From the NCBI GenBank assembly GCA_047629195.1, contig JBLHWY010000009.1:1-64000 (forward strand): 64,000 nt of DNA, written 5' to 3'. This DNA comes from UBA4582 sp047629195 (GTDB taxonomy: Bacteria; Pseudomonadota; Gammaproteobacteria; Pseudomonadales; Azotimanducaceae). This document shows positions 42,921 to 51,002 of this stretch, one piece after another (position 1 is the stretch's first letter; every line of letters begins with the position of its first letter). The translations under genes and the position numbers were made by a program. Under the pieces are notes generated by a model. It saw only the letters and a program-made list of their open reading frames with translations, searched no databases and was not told the origin of the DNA.

Positions 42921-43553
42921 ATGCCAAGTGGCAACATAATCTTTCTGAACGGTACATCGAGTTCTGGTAAAACGACCTTGTCGTATAAGCTGCAGGAGCT
43001 GTTAGATGAGCCTTATGTTCATATGGCATTGGATCAATTCCGTGATGGCTTGCCAGACAAATATCGTGGCCTAAACTCTCCACCTGGTACAACCGGGTCT
43101 AGAGGGCTTAACGTCGTACCCTGCGTTAAGGGTGATTCTGTCTATACCTCGATTCAGTTTGGTGAGGCAGGCAAGAAGATGTTGCGCGGTATGCGTCGCG
43201 CGATTGCGGCAATGGTCGAAAGTGGAAACAACGTCATTATCGATGACATCATCCTGTCCGATGAGTTTCTGGATGATTACATCAGGGTCTTCTCTGGTCT
43301 AAATGTGACTTTTGTTGGCGTTCGTTGTCCACTGAACATTATCGAGAAACGAGAAACCGCAAGACCCGGTAGATTTCCTGGAACAGCGGCTGGCCACATT
43401 GAGATCTGCCATGCTCACGGAGATTATGATGTTGAGGTAGACACCTCAATTGACCAGCCTCAACTTTGCGCACAACAAGTCGTTTCATTCTTAAAACAAC
43501 AAAATCCTGCAGCATTTGGCAGGCTGGCAAAAAGCAGAGCAATCATTGACTGA
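42921..43553 (+). CDS. Chloramphenicol phosphotransferase-like P-loop kinase
   Basis: About 210 residues. The Walker A loop GTSSSGKTTL is near the N-terminus, ALDQFRDGLP (with the Asp acting as base in CPT) follows, and VIIDDIILSDEF resembles Walker B. The family includes the chloramphenicol 3-O-phosphotransferase of the chloramphenicol producer and many kinases of unknown substrate in other bacteria; antibiotic resistance should not be assumed. ATG at 42921 is the first good start. It overlaps the open frame leading into the POT transporter, suggesting a joint transcript. Confidence 0.8.
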   Translation: MPSGNIIFLNGTSSSGKTTLSYKLQELLDEPYVHMALDQFRDGLPDKYRGLNSPPGTTGSRGLNVVPCVKGDSVYTSIQFGEAGKKMLRGMRRAIAAMVESGNNVIIDDIILSDEFLDDYIRVFSGLNVTFVGVRCPLNIIEKRETARPGRFPGTAAGHIEICHAHGDYDVEVDTSIDQPQLCAQQVVSFLKQQNPAAFGRLAKSRAIID

Positions 43554-43593
43554 GCAGCTAAATACTAATCTTGAAAGCGATCCTCATTCCAAT

Positions 43594-45153
43594 ATGAATA
43601 ACCAACCCGAAGAATTTCTAGGGCATCCGAAAGGTCTGGTCGTGCTCTTTTTCACAGAAATGTGGGAACGATTTAGCTACTACGGCATGCGTTCATTGCT
43701 TGTGCTGTTCCTTATAAAGCACATGTTGTATGGGGATAAAGAAGCTGCGCTAATCTACGGCAGTTACGGTTCACTTGTCTATGCAATGCCTGTGCTCGGT
43801 GGACTTATCGCGGATCGATATTTGGGCTACCGCAAGGCGGTAACATTCGGTGCAATTTTACTAGTGTGTGGACACTTTGGCATGGCATTCGAAGGACCTG
43901 CCGCAGTTATGACAGAAGTTGCCGGAGAAACGGTCATTGTCCGTTCCACATTACATGAACAGGTTTTTTTCCTCTCGCTGGCATTCATCATCACGGGTGT
44001 GGGCTTCCTAAAAGCTAATATTTCAACGATGGTGGGTTGTTTGTATCCACCTGAAGATCCTCGCAGGGATGGCGGCTTTACCATTTTCTACATGGGTATC
44101 AATGTTGGCGCCTTCGTTTCGACGCTTGCCTGCGCTTATCTGGGCGAAACGTACGGCTGGAAATACGGTTTTGGTCTCGCGGGCATCGGTATGCTCTCTG
44201 GCTTGTTGGTTTTCCAACTCAATCAAAAGTTACTATTAGGTTACGGTGAAGCCCCTGACCCTAAATTTTTAGCGGCTAAATTTTTCGGTTTAATCTCTCG
44301 CGAAAAAATGATTTATCTCGCGACCACTTTAGCAATCTTATTGGTTTGGCAACTGATTCAACGCACCTCTGAACTGGGGGTTTTGCTCTTGCTAGTGGGA
44401 GCAATCGTTGTCGTTTGGATCATCTGGTTTTCGTTGTCACAGTGCGAACCTTTAGAACGAAATCGCATGCTAGTAATGTTGACGCTCATTATTGTGTCGG
44501 TTTTATTCTGGGCGCTGTTTGAGCAAGCGGGTTCATCCCTAACACTATTCACTGATCGAAATGTTAATAAGGGCGATATTTTCACGGCTGGTATGTTCCA
44601 GTCATTTAATGCTTTTTTCATCATCATGTTTGCTCCAATATTTGCCTGGCTTTGGGTTTATCTGTCAAACAAAGGTTTAGAGCCGTCGACGCCTGCTAAA
44701 TTTGGACTGGCAATCATTCAAGTTGGACTTGGATTCGCAGTACTTGTTCTCGGTACCCAGTTTGCGGATGAACGAGGTCAAGTTGCAGCCTACTGGCTTG
44801 TACTGATGTACCTACTACATACAACTGGTGAGCTATGTTTATCTCCGGTCGGCTTGTCCATGGTGACTAAGCTATCGGTGACGCGAGTCGCTGCCATGAT
44901 GATGGGGGTTTGGTTTCTCTCCAGTGCCTTTGCATCTTATGCCGGTGGCATGATCGCTGGCGCGATGGCAATTGATAGTAGCGGCGACGGAAGTGTTGAT
45001 CCGCTAGCATCGCTGGCGGTCTATGCCGAAGTATTTGAGAAGTTGGCGATTGTGGCAGTCATCATCGGCGCGGTGTTACTAATGTTTGCGCCATGGCTAA
45101 ATCGAAAAATGCACAGTGCTTGCGACGAAGTATCTATGTCAAAAAACAGTTAG
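43594..45153 (+). CDS. POT/PTR2-family proton-dependent oligopeptide transporter
   Basis: About 519 residues, 12-14 transmembrane segments. The N-terminal FFTEMWERFSYYGMRSLLVLFL contains the ExxERFxYY proton-coupling motif, and FTIFYMGINVGAFVSTLACAYLGETYGWKYGFG is the PTR2 signature. It imports di- and tripeptides with protons. I start at the first ATG (43594), 41 bp after the kinase stop; the frame itself extends back inside the kinase gene. Overlaps the convergent methyltransferase gene by 4 bp. Goes well with the dipeptidase and peptidase genes nearby. Confidence 0.92.
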   Translation: MNNQPEEFLGHPKGLVVLFFTEMWERFSYYGMRSLLVLFLIKHMLYGDKEAALIYGSYGSLVYAMPVLGGLIADRYLGYRKAVTFGAILLVCGHFGMAFEGPAAVMTEVAGETVIVRSTLHEQVFFLSLAFIITGVGFLKANISTMVGCLYPPEDPRRDGGFTIFYMGINVGAFVSTLACAYLGETYGWKYGFGLAGIGMLSGLLVFQLNQKLLLGYGEAPDPKFLAAKFFGLISREKMIYLATTLAILLVWQLIQRTSELGVLLLLVGAIVVVWIIWFSLSQCEPLERNRMLVMLTLIIVSVLFWALFEQAGSSLTLFTDRNVNKGDIFTAGMFQSFNAFFIIMFAPIFAWLWVYLSNKGLEPSTPAKFGLAIIQVGLGFAVLVLGTQFADERGQVAAYWLVLMYLLHTTGELCLSPVGLSMVTKLSVTRVAAMMMGVWFLSSAFASYAGGMIAGAMAIDSSGDGSVDPLASLAVYAEVFEKLAIVAVIIGAVLLMFAPWLNRKMHSACDEVSMSKNS

Positions 45154-45761
45154 GCGTGACGAGCTATTCCTTGGTAATTAAATGTCATGATTCTTGGGCC
45201 TTTTATATATCTCCTTTCGATTTCTTCAAATCGAAACCCCGCGTCCACCATCATTTTGTCTGGACGACGATTAATGTGACATCCGCCTGCGAGCAAAGAC
45301 CAAAGAGGATCAACTCGATCTTGCCACTTGACGACTTCCGGTTCCGGTGCGCTTCCGTGCTCGACAAACAATAATCTGCCCTCGGGTTTGAGGACTCTTT
45401 TTATTTCGAGCAGTGCTGTCATAGGGTCAGGAATTGTACAGAGAGTCCAAGTCACAACCGCGCTATCAAAGGTATTATCGGCCAGTGGTATCTCCTCTGC
45501 TCCCTTCGCAATGAATTCCACATCAATGGCTGTATCAGCAGCTAACGCGCGAGCATAAGCTAGTAACTCAATTGAGGGATCGACTCCTGTCACCTGCACC
45601 CCGTTCCGATAAAGCGGAATATTTAGTCCAGACCCAATACCAATTTCTAAAACTTTACCGGTCGCGAGAGGAACCAGTTTTTTTCGCAGATGTAGCATAT
45701 CGGGGTTCTTCATCACCAAGTTTAGTAGTTTTGGTAGTAGGTGTTTTTCGTAAAAGCCCAT
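45150..45761 (-). CDS. Class I SAM-dependent methyltransferase
   Basis: 203 residues. SAM-binding motif I is VLEIGIGSGLNIPLY (about 37-51), followed by VTGVDPSIELL and SAVVTWTLCTIPDP. C-terminal FVEHGSAPEPEVVKWQDRVDPLWSLLAGGCHINR is typical of the PmtA/methyltransferase-like-7 branch, which includes phospholipid N-methyltransferases. The substrate is inferred at best to be a lipid or quinone. Tail-to-tail with the POT transporter. Confidence 0.82.
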   Translation of the reverse strand: MGFYEKHLLPKLLNLVMKNPDMLHLRKKLVPLATGKVLEIGIGSGLNIPLYRNGVQVTGVDPSIELLAYARALAADTAIDVEFIAKGAEEIPLADNTFDSAVVTWTLCTIPDPMTALLEIKRVLKPEGRLLFVEHGSAPEPEVVKWQDRVDPLWSLLAGGCHINRRPDKMMVDAGFRFEEIERRYIKGPRIMTFNYQGIARHA

Positions 45762-45941
45762 GGGAATTTTGCTGTCCTGTAAATTGATTCTAAAAGCTCA
45801 GTGCTTCGTTACTCTGGCATAGAAATGGCTATTTGAACAATTTTTACGACTGCTGAATTTCAAACTTATTCGCCTGTAAATTTGTAGGATTTAGGTTCAT
45901 CATCAACTCTAGTGTAATACTTGGAGAAAAAGGAAATTGAT

Positions 45942-46700
45942 ATGAGTCGATCATTAACTGAAAACATTAAAGAACTGAGTGACATGCTAAAGGCAGCATC
46001 AAAGATCACAGTCTTTACAGGTGCTGGCATCAGCACTGAATCAGGTATACCAGACTTTCGTGGCCCTAACGGGATATGGAAATCGATGACGCCAATCGAT
46101 TTTTCAGATTTTGTTGCATCCGAAGAAGTACGCCGAGAATCATGGCGACGAAAATTTAGCGCCGACGCCATGATGTCTAATGCGGAGCCAAATACAGGTC
46201 ACCTCGGTGTGCTCGCACTTGATCAACTTGGTAAATTAAAGGCTGTAATTACGCAGAACGTCGATGGTCTACATCAAAAATCAGGGATAACAGCTGAGAA
46301 GGTGATAGAACTGCACGGTAACGCAAACTATGCGACTTGCCTGGATTGCCATAAGCATTTTGAGCTTTCAGCTTTGGAGAAAATTTTTAGGCAGGAAGAA
46401 ACCGTACCCTATTGTGACCTCTGTGGTGGAATCATCAAAACAGCAACTATTTCTTTCGGTCAATCAATGCCCTCTGGACCAATGGATTTGTCCCAACAAG
46501 CAGTGATGGATTGTGATTTACTGTTAGCGATGGGCTCATCATTGACAGTGTACCCAGCAGCTTCGTTTCCACGAATTGCAAAAAAAAATGGTGCTCAGCT
46601 GATTATTATCAACAATGAAGCCACTGATCTCGATCCCGTATGTGACCTTGTATTGCATGAACCTATTGGTGTGACACTCACATCGGCGCTAGGTTTATAA
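45942..46700 (+). CDS. cobB: NAD-dependent protein deacylase (sirtuin)
   Basis: About 252 residues. The NAD-binding TGAGISTESGIPDFRGPNGIW, the catalytic His in IELHGN, QNVDGLH, and the four zinc cysteines (CLDC and CDLCGG) are all present. Sirtuins remove acetyl and other acyl groups from lysines using NAD. ATG at 45942 has AAAGGAA upstream and is preferred to the TTG at 45921. Convergent with the receiver gene at 46711, 10 bp between stops. Confidence 0.93.
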   Translation: MSRSLTENIKELSDMLKAASKITVFTGAGISTESGIPDFRGPNGIWKSMTPIDFSDFVASEEVRRESWRRKFSADAMMSNAEPNTGHLGVLALDQLGKLKAVITQNVDGLHQKSGITAEKVIELHGNANYATCLDCHKHFELSALEKIFRQEETVPYCDLCGGIIKTATISFGQSMPSGPMDLSQQAVMDCDLLLAMGSSLTVYPAASFPRIAKKNGAQLIIINNEATDLDPVCDLVLHEPIGVTLTSALGL

Positions 46701-46710
46701 ATCACACATG

Positions 46711-47718
46711 CTAGGAAAGTACCGTCGCGACAAGCTCAATCAACTCGCTAATATCAACAGGTTTGCTGATGAAATTCTTGATGTTAAGTCCGCCATTTGA
46801 CTGACTCTCGATCAGAGCCTGGTCACCAGAGCAAAGCACGATAGGCAAGTTGATATCCATCGAGAGTAAGTCGGTTGCAAGATCTATCCCTGTCATCTGA
46901 GGCATTAGCTGATCGAGAATGACTAAATCCACCTTGTTGCTGTTTTTGATGAGGTATTCATGCGCTTCTATACTGCTGGTAAATATTGTCGCCTTGTAGT
47001 GCCTTGAGCGCATCAATTCGGCCAGAAACTCGGCGATAGACCGCTCGTCGTCGACTATGACTATGTGTTGCCTAACCAGCGACGTAGGTTGCTTAGGCGG
47101 CTTGGTTGTCGTCAAAGGGTGTGACGATTGAGTGCTTTCGGAATGTGAGCCAGTGGACGCAGAAGTTCGATTTTTGCGCGCTCGTTCTTTATGAATTAGC
47201 GATTGTGCCTTCATCAATCCTTCGCTAACTTCGCTTTGATATCGGCGGATGACACTGAGTTTTTCTCCCGCAAACATCTCCTGTTCCGACAACATCATGC
47301 TGAGAAGTTCAGAGTAGCCAATAGTACTTGCTAGTGCATTGCTGATGTCGTGAACAAATTTTCTTGCCGGCTCGCTAGTCTCCTGAAGCTGTCGGCCGAG
47401 CACTTTACTCTCGCTGATATCCTGAATAAAAAAATCTATGCCTCCTGCTTGATTGCTGGCACAGGATGCTTGAATTGTTTTAGTGCCGATATCGAGTAAA
47501 AGTTGTAATTCGTATTGTCGTTGCGGATTTCGATTAGCAATTAGCGCGCTGAATTCTTTTCTTGCATCAGGATGAAGATATTCAAGAATGGCAGAGCCTA
47601 ATTCGCACCGGACTAAGGTTCGTGCATATTGATTGACATATTCAACATTAAGGTCTTCATTGAGATAAATATATCCGAAGGGCGCGCGCTCTAATGTCCT
47701 TAGCTCCAGATCAATCAA
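46711..47718 (-). CDS. PAS - histidine-box - receiver protein lacking an ATPase domain
   Basis: 335 residues. A PAS-like domain lies at about 10-100, then a HisKA-like helical pair at about 110-180 with His123 in FVHDISNALASTIGYSEL, a Ser/Thr/Pro linker (about 185-215), and a receiver domain (about 217-335) with IVDDE, phospho-acceptor Asp in VILDQLMPQMTG, and Lys in ISKPVD. No HATPase domain separates the histidine helix from the receiver, so it cannot autophosphorylate by the usual mechanism. The start is a TTG at 47718 with GAGGA about 9 bases upstream; a stop directly precedes it. It is 55 bp downstream of the larger kinase-like gene. Confidence 0.8.
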   Translation of the reverse strand: MIDLELRTLERAPFGYIYLNEDLNVEYVNQYARTLVRCELGSAILEYLHPDARKEFSALIANRNPQRQYELQLLLDIGTKTIQASCASNQAGGIDFFIQDISESKVLGRQLQETSEPARKFVHDISNALASTIGYSELLSMMLSEQEMFAGEKLSVIRRYQSEVSEGLMKAQSLIHKERARKNRTSASTGSHSESTQSSHPLTTTKPPKQPTSLVRQHIVIVDDERSIAEFLAELMRSRHYKATIFTSSIEAHEYLIKNSNKVDLVILDQLMPQMTGIDLATDLLSMDINLPIVLCSGDQALIESQSNGGLNIKNFISKPVDISELIELVATVLS

Positions 47719-47773
47719 GTCTAGTTCCTCTGGCGCCTGTGCTTCGTATGCCCATTTTGCCTACACCCAAAAT

Positions 47774-50020
47774 CTAAGGTTGTGAGTCGTTTGGTGCTAA
47801 TACTATAAGCTCACGCACCACTTCGAGCAATTCCTGAGCATCGAGTGGCTTTTTGAGTACACCGATAACGCCCGTTTGCGATAAAAGATTGGACTGCAAC
47901 GGCTTTCGCTGGAGTGAGTTGTAACCAGTACAAAGAATAATAGGGAGGTCTGGATGCTTTTTACGAATTGAGTAACACAGTTCTTCACCTGTCATCCCAG
48001 GCATGTTTTGATCGGTAATTAACAGATCGCAAGGCTGATGATCTCGGTTTAAATATCTTAGCGCGAGTTGTGGTTGATTGAGCGTCGTAACTTCATACCC
48101 TGCCCGCCCGAGTACGATAGCAAAATAGCTTGAAACAAGTTCTTCGTCATCTACAACGAGGATTCTGGGCTTTGACCGCTTCGTTCTTGGTATGTCTGTC
48201 TTATGACTGAGTGATTGCCTGAAGTCTCCAGTTTTAAGGGACGTTTTAAGTGTAACGCTTTTTGGCAAAGTATAAATCGTTACGTTCACACCTGTGGAAT
48301 CAGCCAAAAGAGACATATGCCCGTTTTGTTGATGTAGAATTCGCGCGAGCTCTGCTAGGTTGGGTGAACCATTATTCGAGGCGCCGTAAAATGCGGGATT
48401 AGTGACATAGGGCAGGCTATGGTGATCTATCCTGACTCGATTATCAAATACTTCTCTGGCGTGCGAACCGAGTTCTATCAGGTCTCCGCAGAAGCCACAG
48501 TAGTCAGGGTTGGTGTCAACGATGTAGTCACGTATCTTGATTTCGCCATCGCGGGTCGCTTCAGCGTCAAAATACGACGTCAAAATAAGCGTAAGTCGAT
48601 CAAGTCCTTCATTAAATTGTGTTGCCCATGGCTTCTCTTCTGTTTTGGAATCCACAATTGGACTCTTATTGGGCTCGGTCTTTCCTTGCCCCCCAAGACA
48701 ACCTTGAGCCTCGTTACCGGCGGTCGCAATGGCCTCAACGAAAGAGCGTGTTTCTTCGGATAAAGAAGTATCTGCCAATACAAGATCAGCGTAGCCAGTA
48801 ACGACGCCGATATGGTTAGCCAAATCATGCTGCTGCAACTTACTAGGTGTCACACGGCGGCCGGTATTATTTACAGCTTCATCTCGGCTACGTGGACTCA
48901 AGCCGACTTCAAATTTAGGCTCCTCATCCTCGAGTGTGCCGGTTTTTTGTGGTGTTAGTAGTCTTGTTGTACCTGCCAGAGAGACAAGCTTTCCTAGCTC
49001 ATTTCGATGAGTTACTTTGCCTCTGACCTCAATGTAGTGCTCTGCGCCCCTTGAGTCTGCGATTCTGAAGGTTACCCGAAGTTCACTAGAGCGCCCCGCT
49101 TCATAGTCCTCAAAGCTTTCGATAATGCGGGGTTTATCAGCATTCGCAATGCAGTTCCACCAAAATTCAGAAGAACGAGTGTTTTCAACGTCGCGATATT
49201 CGAGCGCATTTACAAGCTCTTGCGATGGCTCCAAGGTGCCATCTTCAAGATCTATTAACAGGATACCGGCAACACCCGACAACGAATCGAGACGCTCCAG
49301 TTGCTTTGGTGATTCGTCAAAACCTTGCGCTCTAGAAATACGTTCCTTGATTAACGGTAGCTGCTCAGGAACGTTGAGTAATACTGACACTTTATGATGG
49401 GTATGCCCTTTTAGCGCTATGTGGATCCAATGCTGTTGCTCATTGCTGCTGTTAACAAAAGAATCACCGATCCTTTGCGTCATGCTAACTTTTGCTTGCG
49501 CATTTAAGGCGACTATTCGTGCATGTTTATCTTGCAGTACTGCTGCTATGTCTAGCATAGATATCAAATGTAGCCGCAAATCATCAGGTTTGGAGTTCGG
49601 TTCCAACGTTAACAATCGTATCTCTGAGCGTCCGTTTGGTTCTGTTCTGAAGAGTTCTACTTTTCGTTCAACCTTACCGCCCATTCGCTGTGTCAAGGTT
49701 AAAGGTTTTTCGAACTTGAGTGGAAAGTCTAAGCTATTTTCGACCGTTTCCTTGATGAATTGGTGATCATCCTTAGTGACATGGGGATATTCTTCAAAGA
49801 ATGCTAAACACTCCTTAATAGATCCGTATCCAAGCAGGTCAGCAAACGCTTTATTGCAAGAAATCAGCTTTGAGTTTTTGTCTAAACTCATGAGTGGATC
49901 TGGATAATATTGGACCAGCGCCAATTGCCGCCTAATGGTCCGCGACAAGAGCAATGCAAGTACGCCAAGACCCGCAATGCAGGTAGCGCTTAGGATAATA
50001 ATGCTAATTGGAAGATACAT
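47774..50020 (-). CDS. Membrane-anchored PAS protein with degenerate kinase core and receiver
   Basis: 748 residues. One N-terminal membrane segment (about 4-27) leads into a PAS domain (about 35-130), a middle region with another PAS-like block (about 265-360), a histidine box with His398 (QQHDLANHIGVVTGYADL) and a C-terminal receiver (about 620-745; ILVVDDEE, ITDQNMPGMTG, KKPLD). Between them, where the HATPase should be, homology to the kinase family with a CxxCG insert is still recognisable (CGFCG at 508-512, GHMSLLADSTGVNVTIYTLP near 580-600), but the N box and the DxGxG and GxGxG loops are gone. It is therefore probably a pseudokinase that passes or stores phosphate from another kinase. 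Confidence 0.75.
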   Translation of the reverse strand: MYLPISIIILSATCIAGLGVLALLLSRTIRRQLALVQYYPDPLMSLDKNSKLISCNKAFADLLGYGSIKECLAFFEEYPHVTKDDHQFIKETVENSLDFPLKFEKPLTLTQRMGGKVERKVELFRTEPNGRSEIRLLTLEPNSKPDDLRLHLISMLDIAAVLQDKHARIVALNAQAKVSMTQRIGDSFVNSSNEQQHWIHIALKGHTHHKVSVLLNVPEQLPLIKERISRAQGFDESPKQLERLDSLSGVAGILLIDLEDGTLEPSQELVNALEYRDVENTRSSEFWWNCIANADKPRIIESFEDYEAGRSSELRVTFRIADSRGAEHYIEVRGKVTHRNELGKLVSLAGTTRLLTPQKTGTLEDEEPKFEVGLSPRSRDEAVNNTGRRVTPSKLQQHDLANHIGVVTGYADLVLADTSLSEETRSFVEAIATAGNEAQGCLGGQGKTEPNKSPIVDSKTEEKPWATQFNEGLDRLTLILTSYFDAEATRDGEIKIRDYIVDTNPDYCGFCGDLIELGSHAREVFDNRVRIDHHSLPYVTNPAFYGASNNGSPNLAELARILHQQNGHMSLLADSTGVNVTIYTLPKSVTLKTSLKTGDFRQSLSHKTDIPRTKRSKPRILVVDDEELVSSYFAIVLGRAGYEVTTLNQPQLALRYLNRDHQPCDLLITDQNMPGMTGEELCYSIRKKHPDLPIILCTGYNSLQRKPLQSNLLSQTGVIGVLKKPLDAQELLEVVRELIVLAPNDSQP

Positions 50021-50125
50021 AATTACATTAGACGCTGCTGGCGAAAAATTATCCAGACCAATTAACCTTGTGAAAGGGATTTCTGGTCTATAGTTAATTT
50101 AGTGAATTAATTTCAAGGTTCCTAA

Positions 50126-51001
50126 ATGAGCATTTCCCAACCACTCGAGGTTTCTTCGGGTATTCGTAGTCTCACTGTCGACGATATGCCGAATTGTTCG
50201 CTCTCAGATCGGCTGATCCTTGAGCTTGTCACCAATGAAGAGGTTGATCTCGACCAACTGGCTGGCATTGTTGAAGAAAACCCTGGCTTAACAGCCATGG
50301 TAATTGGCCTCGCCAACTCTGCATATTTTAGCGCCCCGACGGATATTCATCGAGTTTCAGATGCCATAATTAAAGTACTGGGTATGAGAATGGTGCGAAG
50401 CGTCATTCTCAGTGTGGTGTTGGGTAGATCTTTAGATGTCTCTCGATGTGCTTTTTTTTCAGTCGCTGATTACTGGACTGACTGCCTGACGACTGGTCGA
50501 TATTGTCAGTATCTTGCCGTTAAATCAGATATTAGAAAACGAATAAACGTTGATCAAGCCTATCTCTGTGGTCTGTTATCAAGTTTTGGTCAGCTTGTTT
50601 TGATTCACCACTATCCGAAAGAAATGAGTCAGATCCTCAATGATCATACTGGCGATTTATCAGAATTGCTCAAAACTCAAGAATCTCAACTGGGTGTTCA
50701 TCAGGGACACGCTGTGAGCCTGATGGCGCGGAGGTGGTTACTTCCAGAAGACACCGCGCTTTGTTTGCAGCATTGTTTTCAGACGAATTACGAAGGCACC
50801 TCCCTTGAATTGATTAATTTTGTCAGTGGCGTTGCCCAACTCGTTTCGTCGGTTGCACACAACACTGACAAGATTGAGATACCTGAGGCTATTCTAGCTC
50901 TCGATGGCTTTGATTTCGGAGAATCTGATCTCATTATGCTGGCGGAGATGCGCAATGAAGTTTCTTTAATAGCCAAACACCTCGAAAAGTTTGGGAATTA
51001 A
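50126..51001 (+). CDS. HDOD-domain protein
   Basis: 291 residues. The HDOD core runs from about 20 to 215: VDLDQLAGIVEENPGLTAMVIGLANSAYF, then AIIKVLGMRMVRSVILSVVLG and an interior YLCGLLSSFGQLVLI. HDOD is an HD-related fold without the full metal site and acts as a signalling/scaffold module. It overlaps or abuts the next gene (one base between its stop and the kinase ATG), so the two are co-translated and probably function as a pair, with the HDOD protein as target or adaptor of the kinase. Divergent from the pseudokinase gene. Confidence 0.87.
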   Translation: MSISQPLEVSSGIRSLTVDDMPNCSLSDRLILELVTNEEVDLDQLAGIVEENPGLTAMVIGLANSAYFSAPTDIHRVSDAIIKVLGMRMVRSVILSVVLGRSLDVSRCAFFSVADYWTDCLTTGRYCQYLAVKSDIRKRINVDQAYLCGLLSSFGQLVLIHHYPKEMSQILNDHTGDLSELLKTQESQLGVHQGHAVSLMARRWLLPEDTALCLQHCFQTNYEGTSLELINFVSGVAQLVSSVAHNTDKIEIPEAILALDGFDFGESDLIMLAEMRNEVSLIAKHLEKFGN

Positions 51002-51002
51002 C

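Noticed and set aside
42921..43553. Chloramphenicol resistance gene
   Set aside because: The CPT-like fold is widespread in kinases of unknown substrate; nothing else suggests antibiotic resistance.
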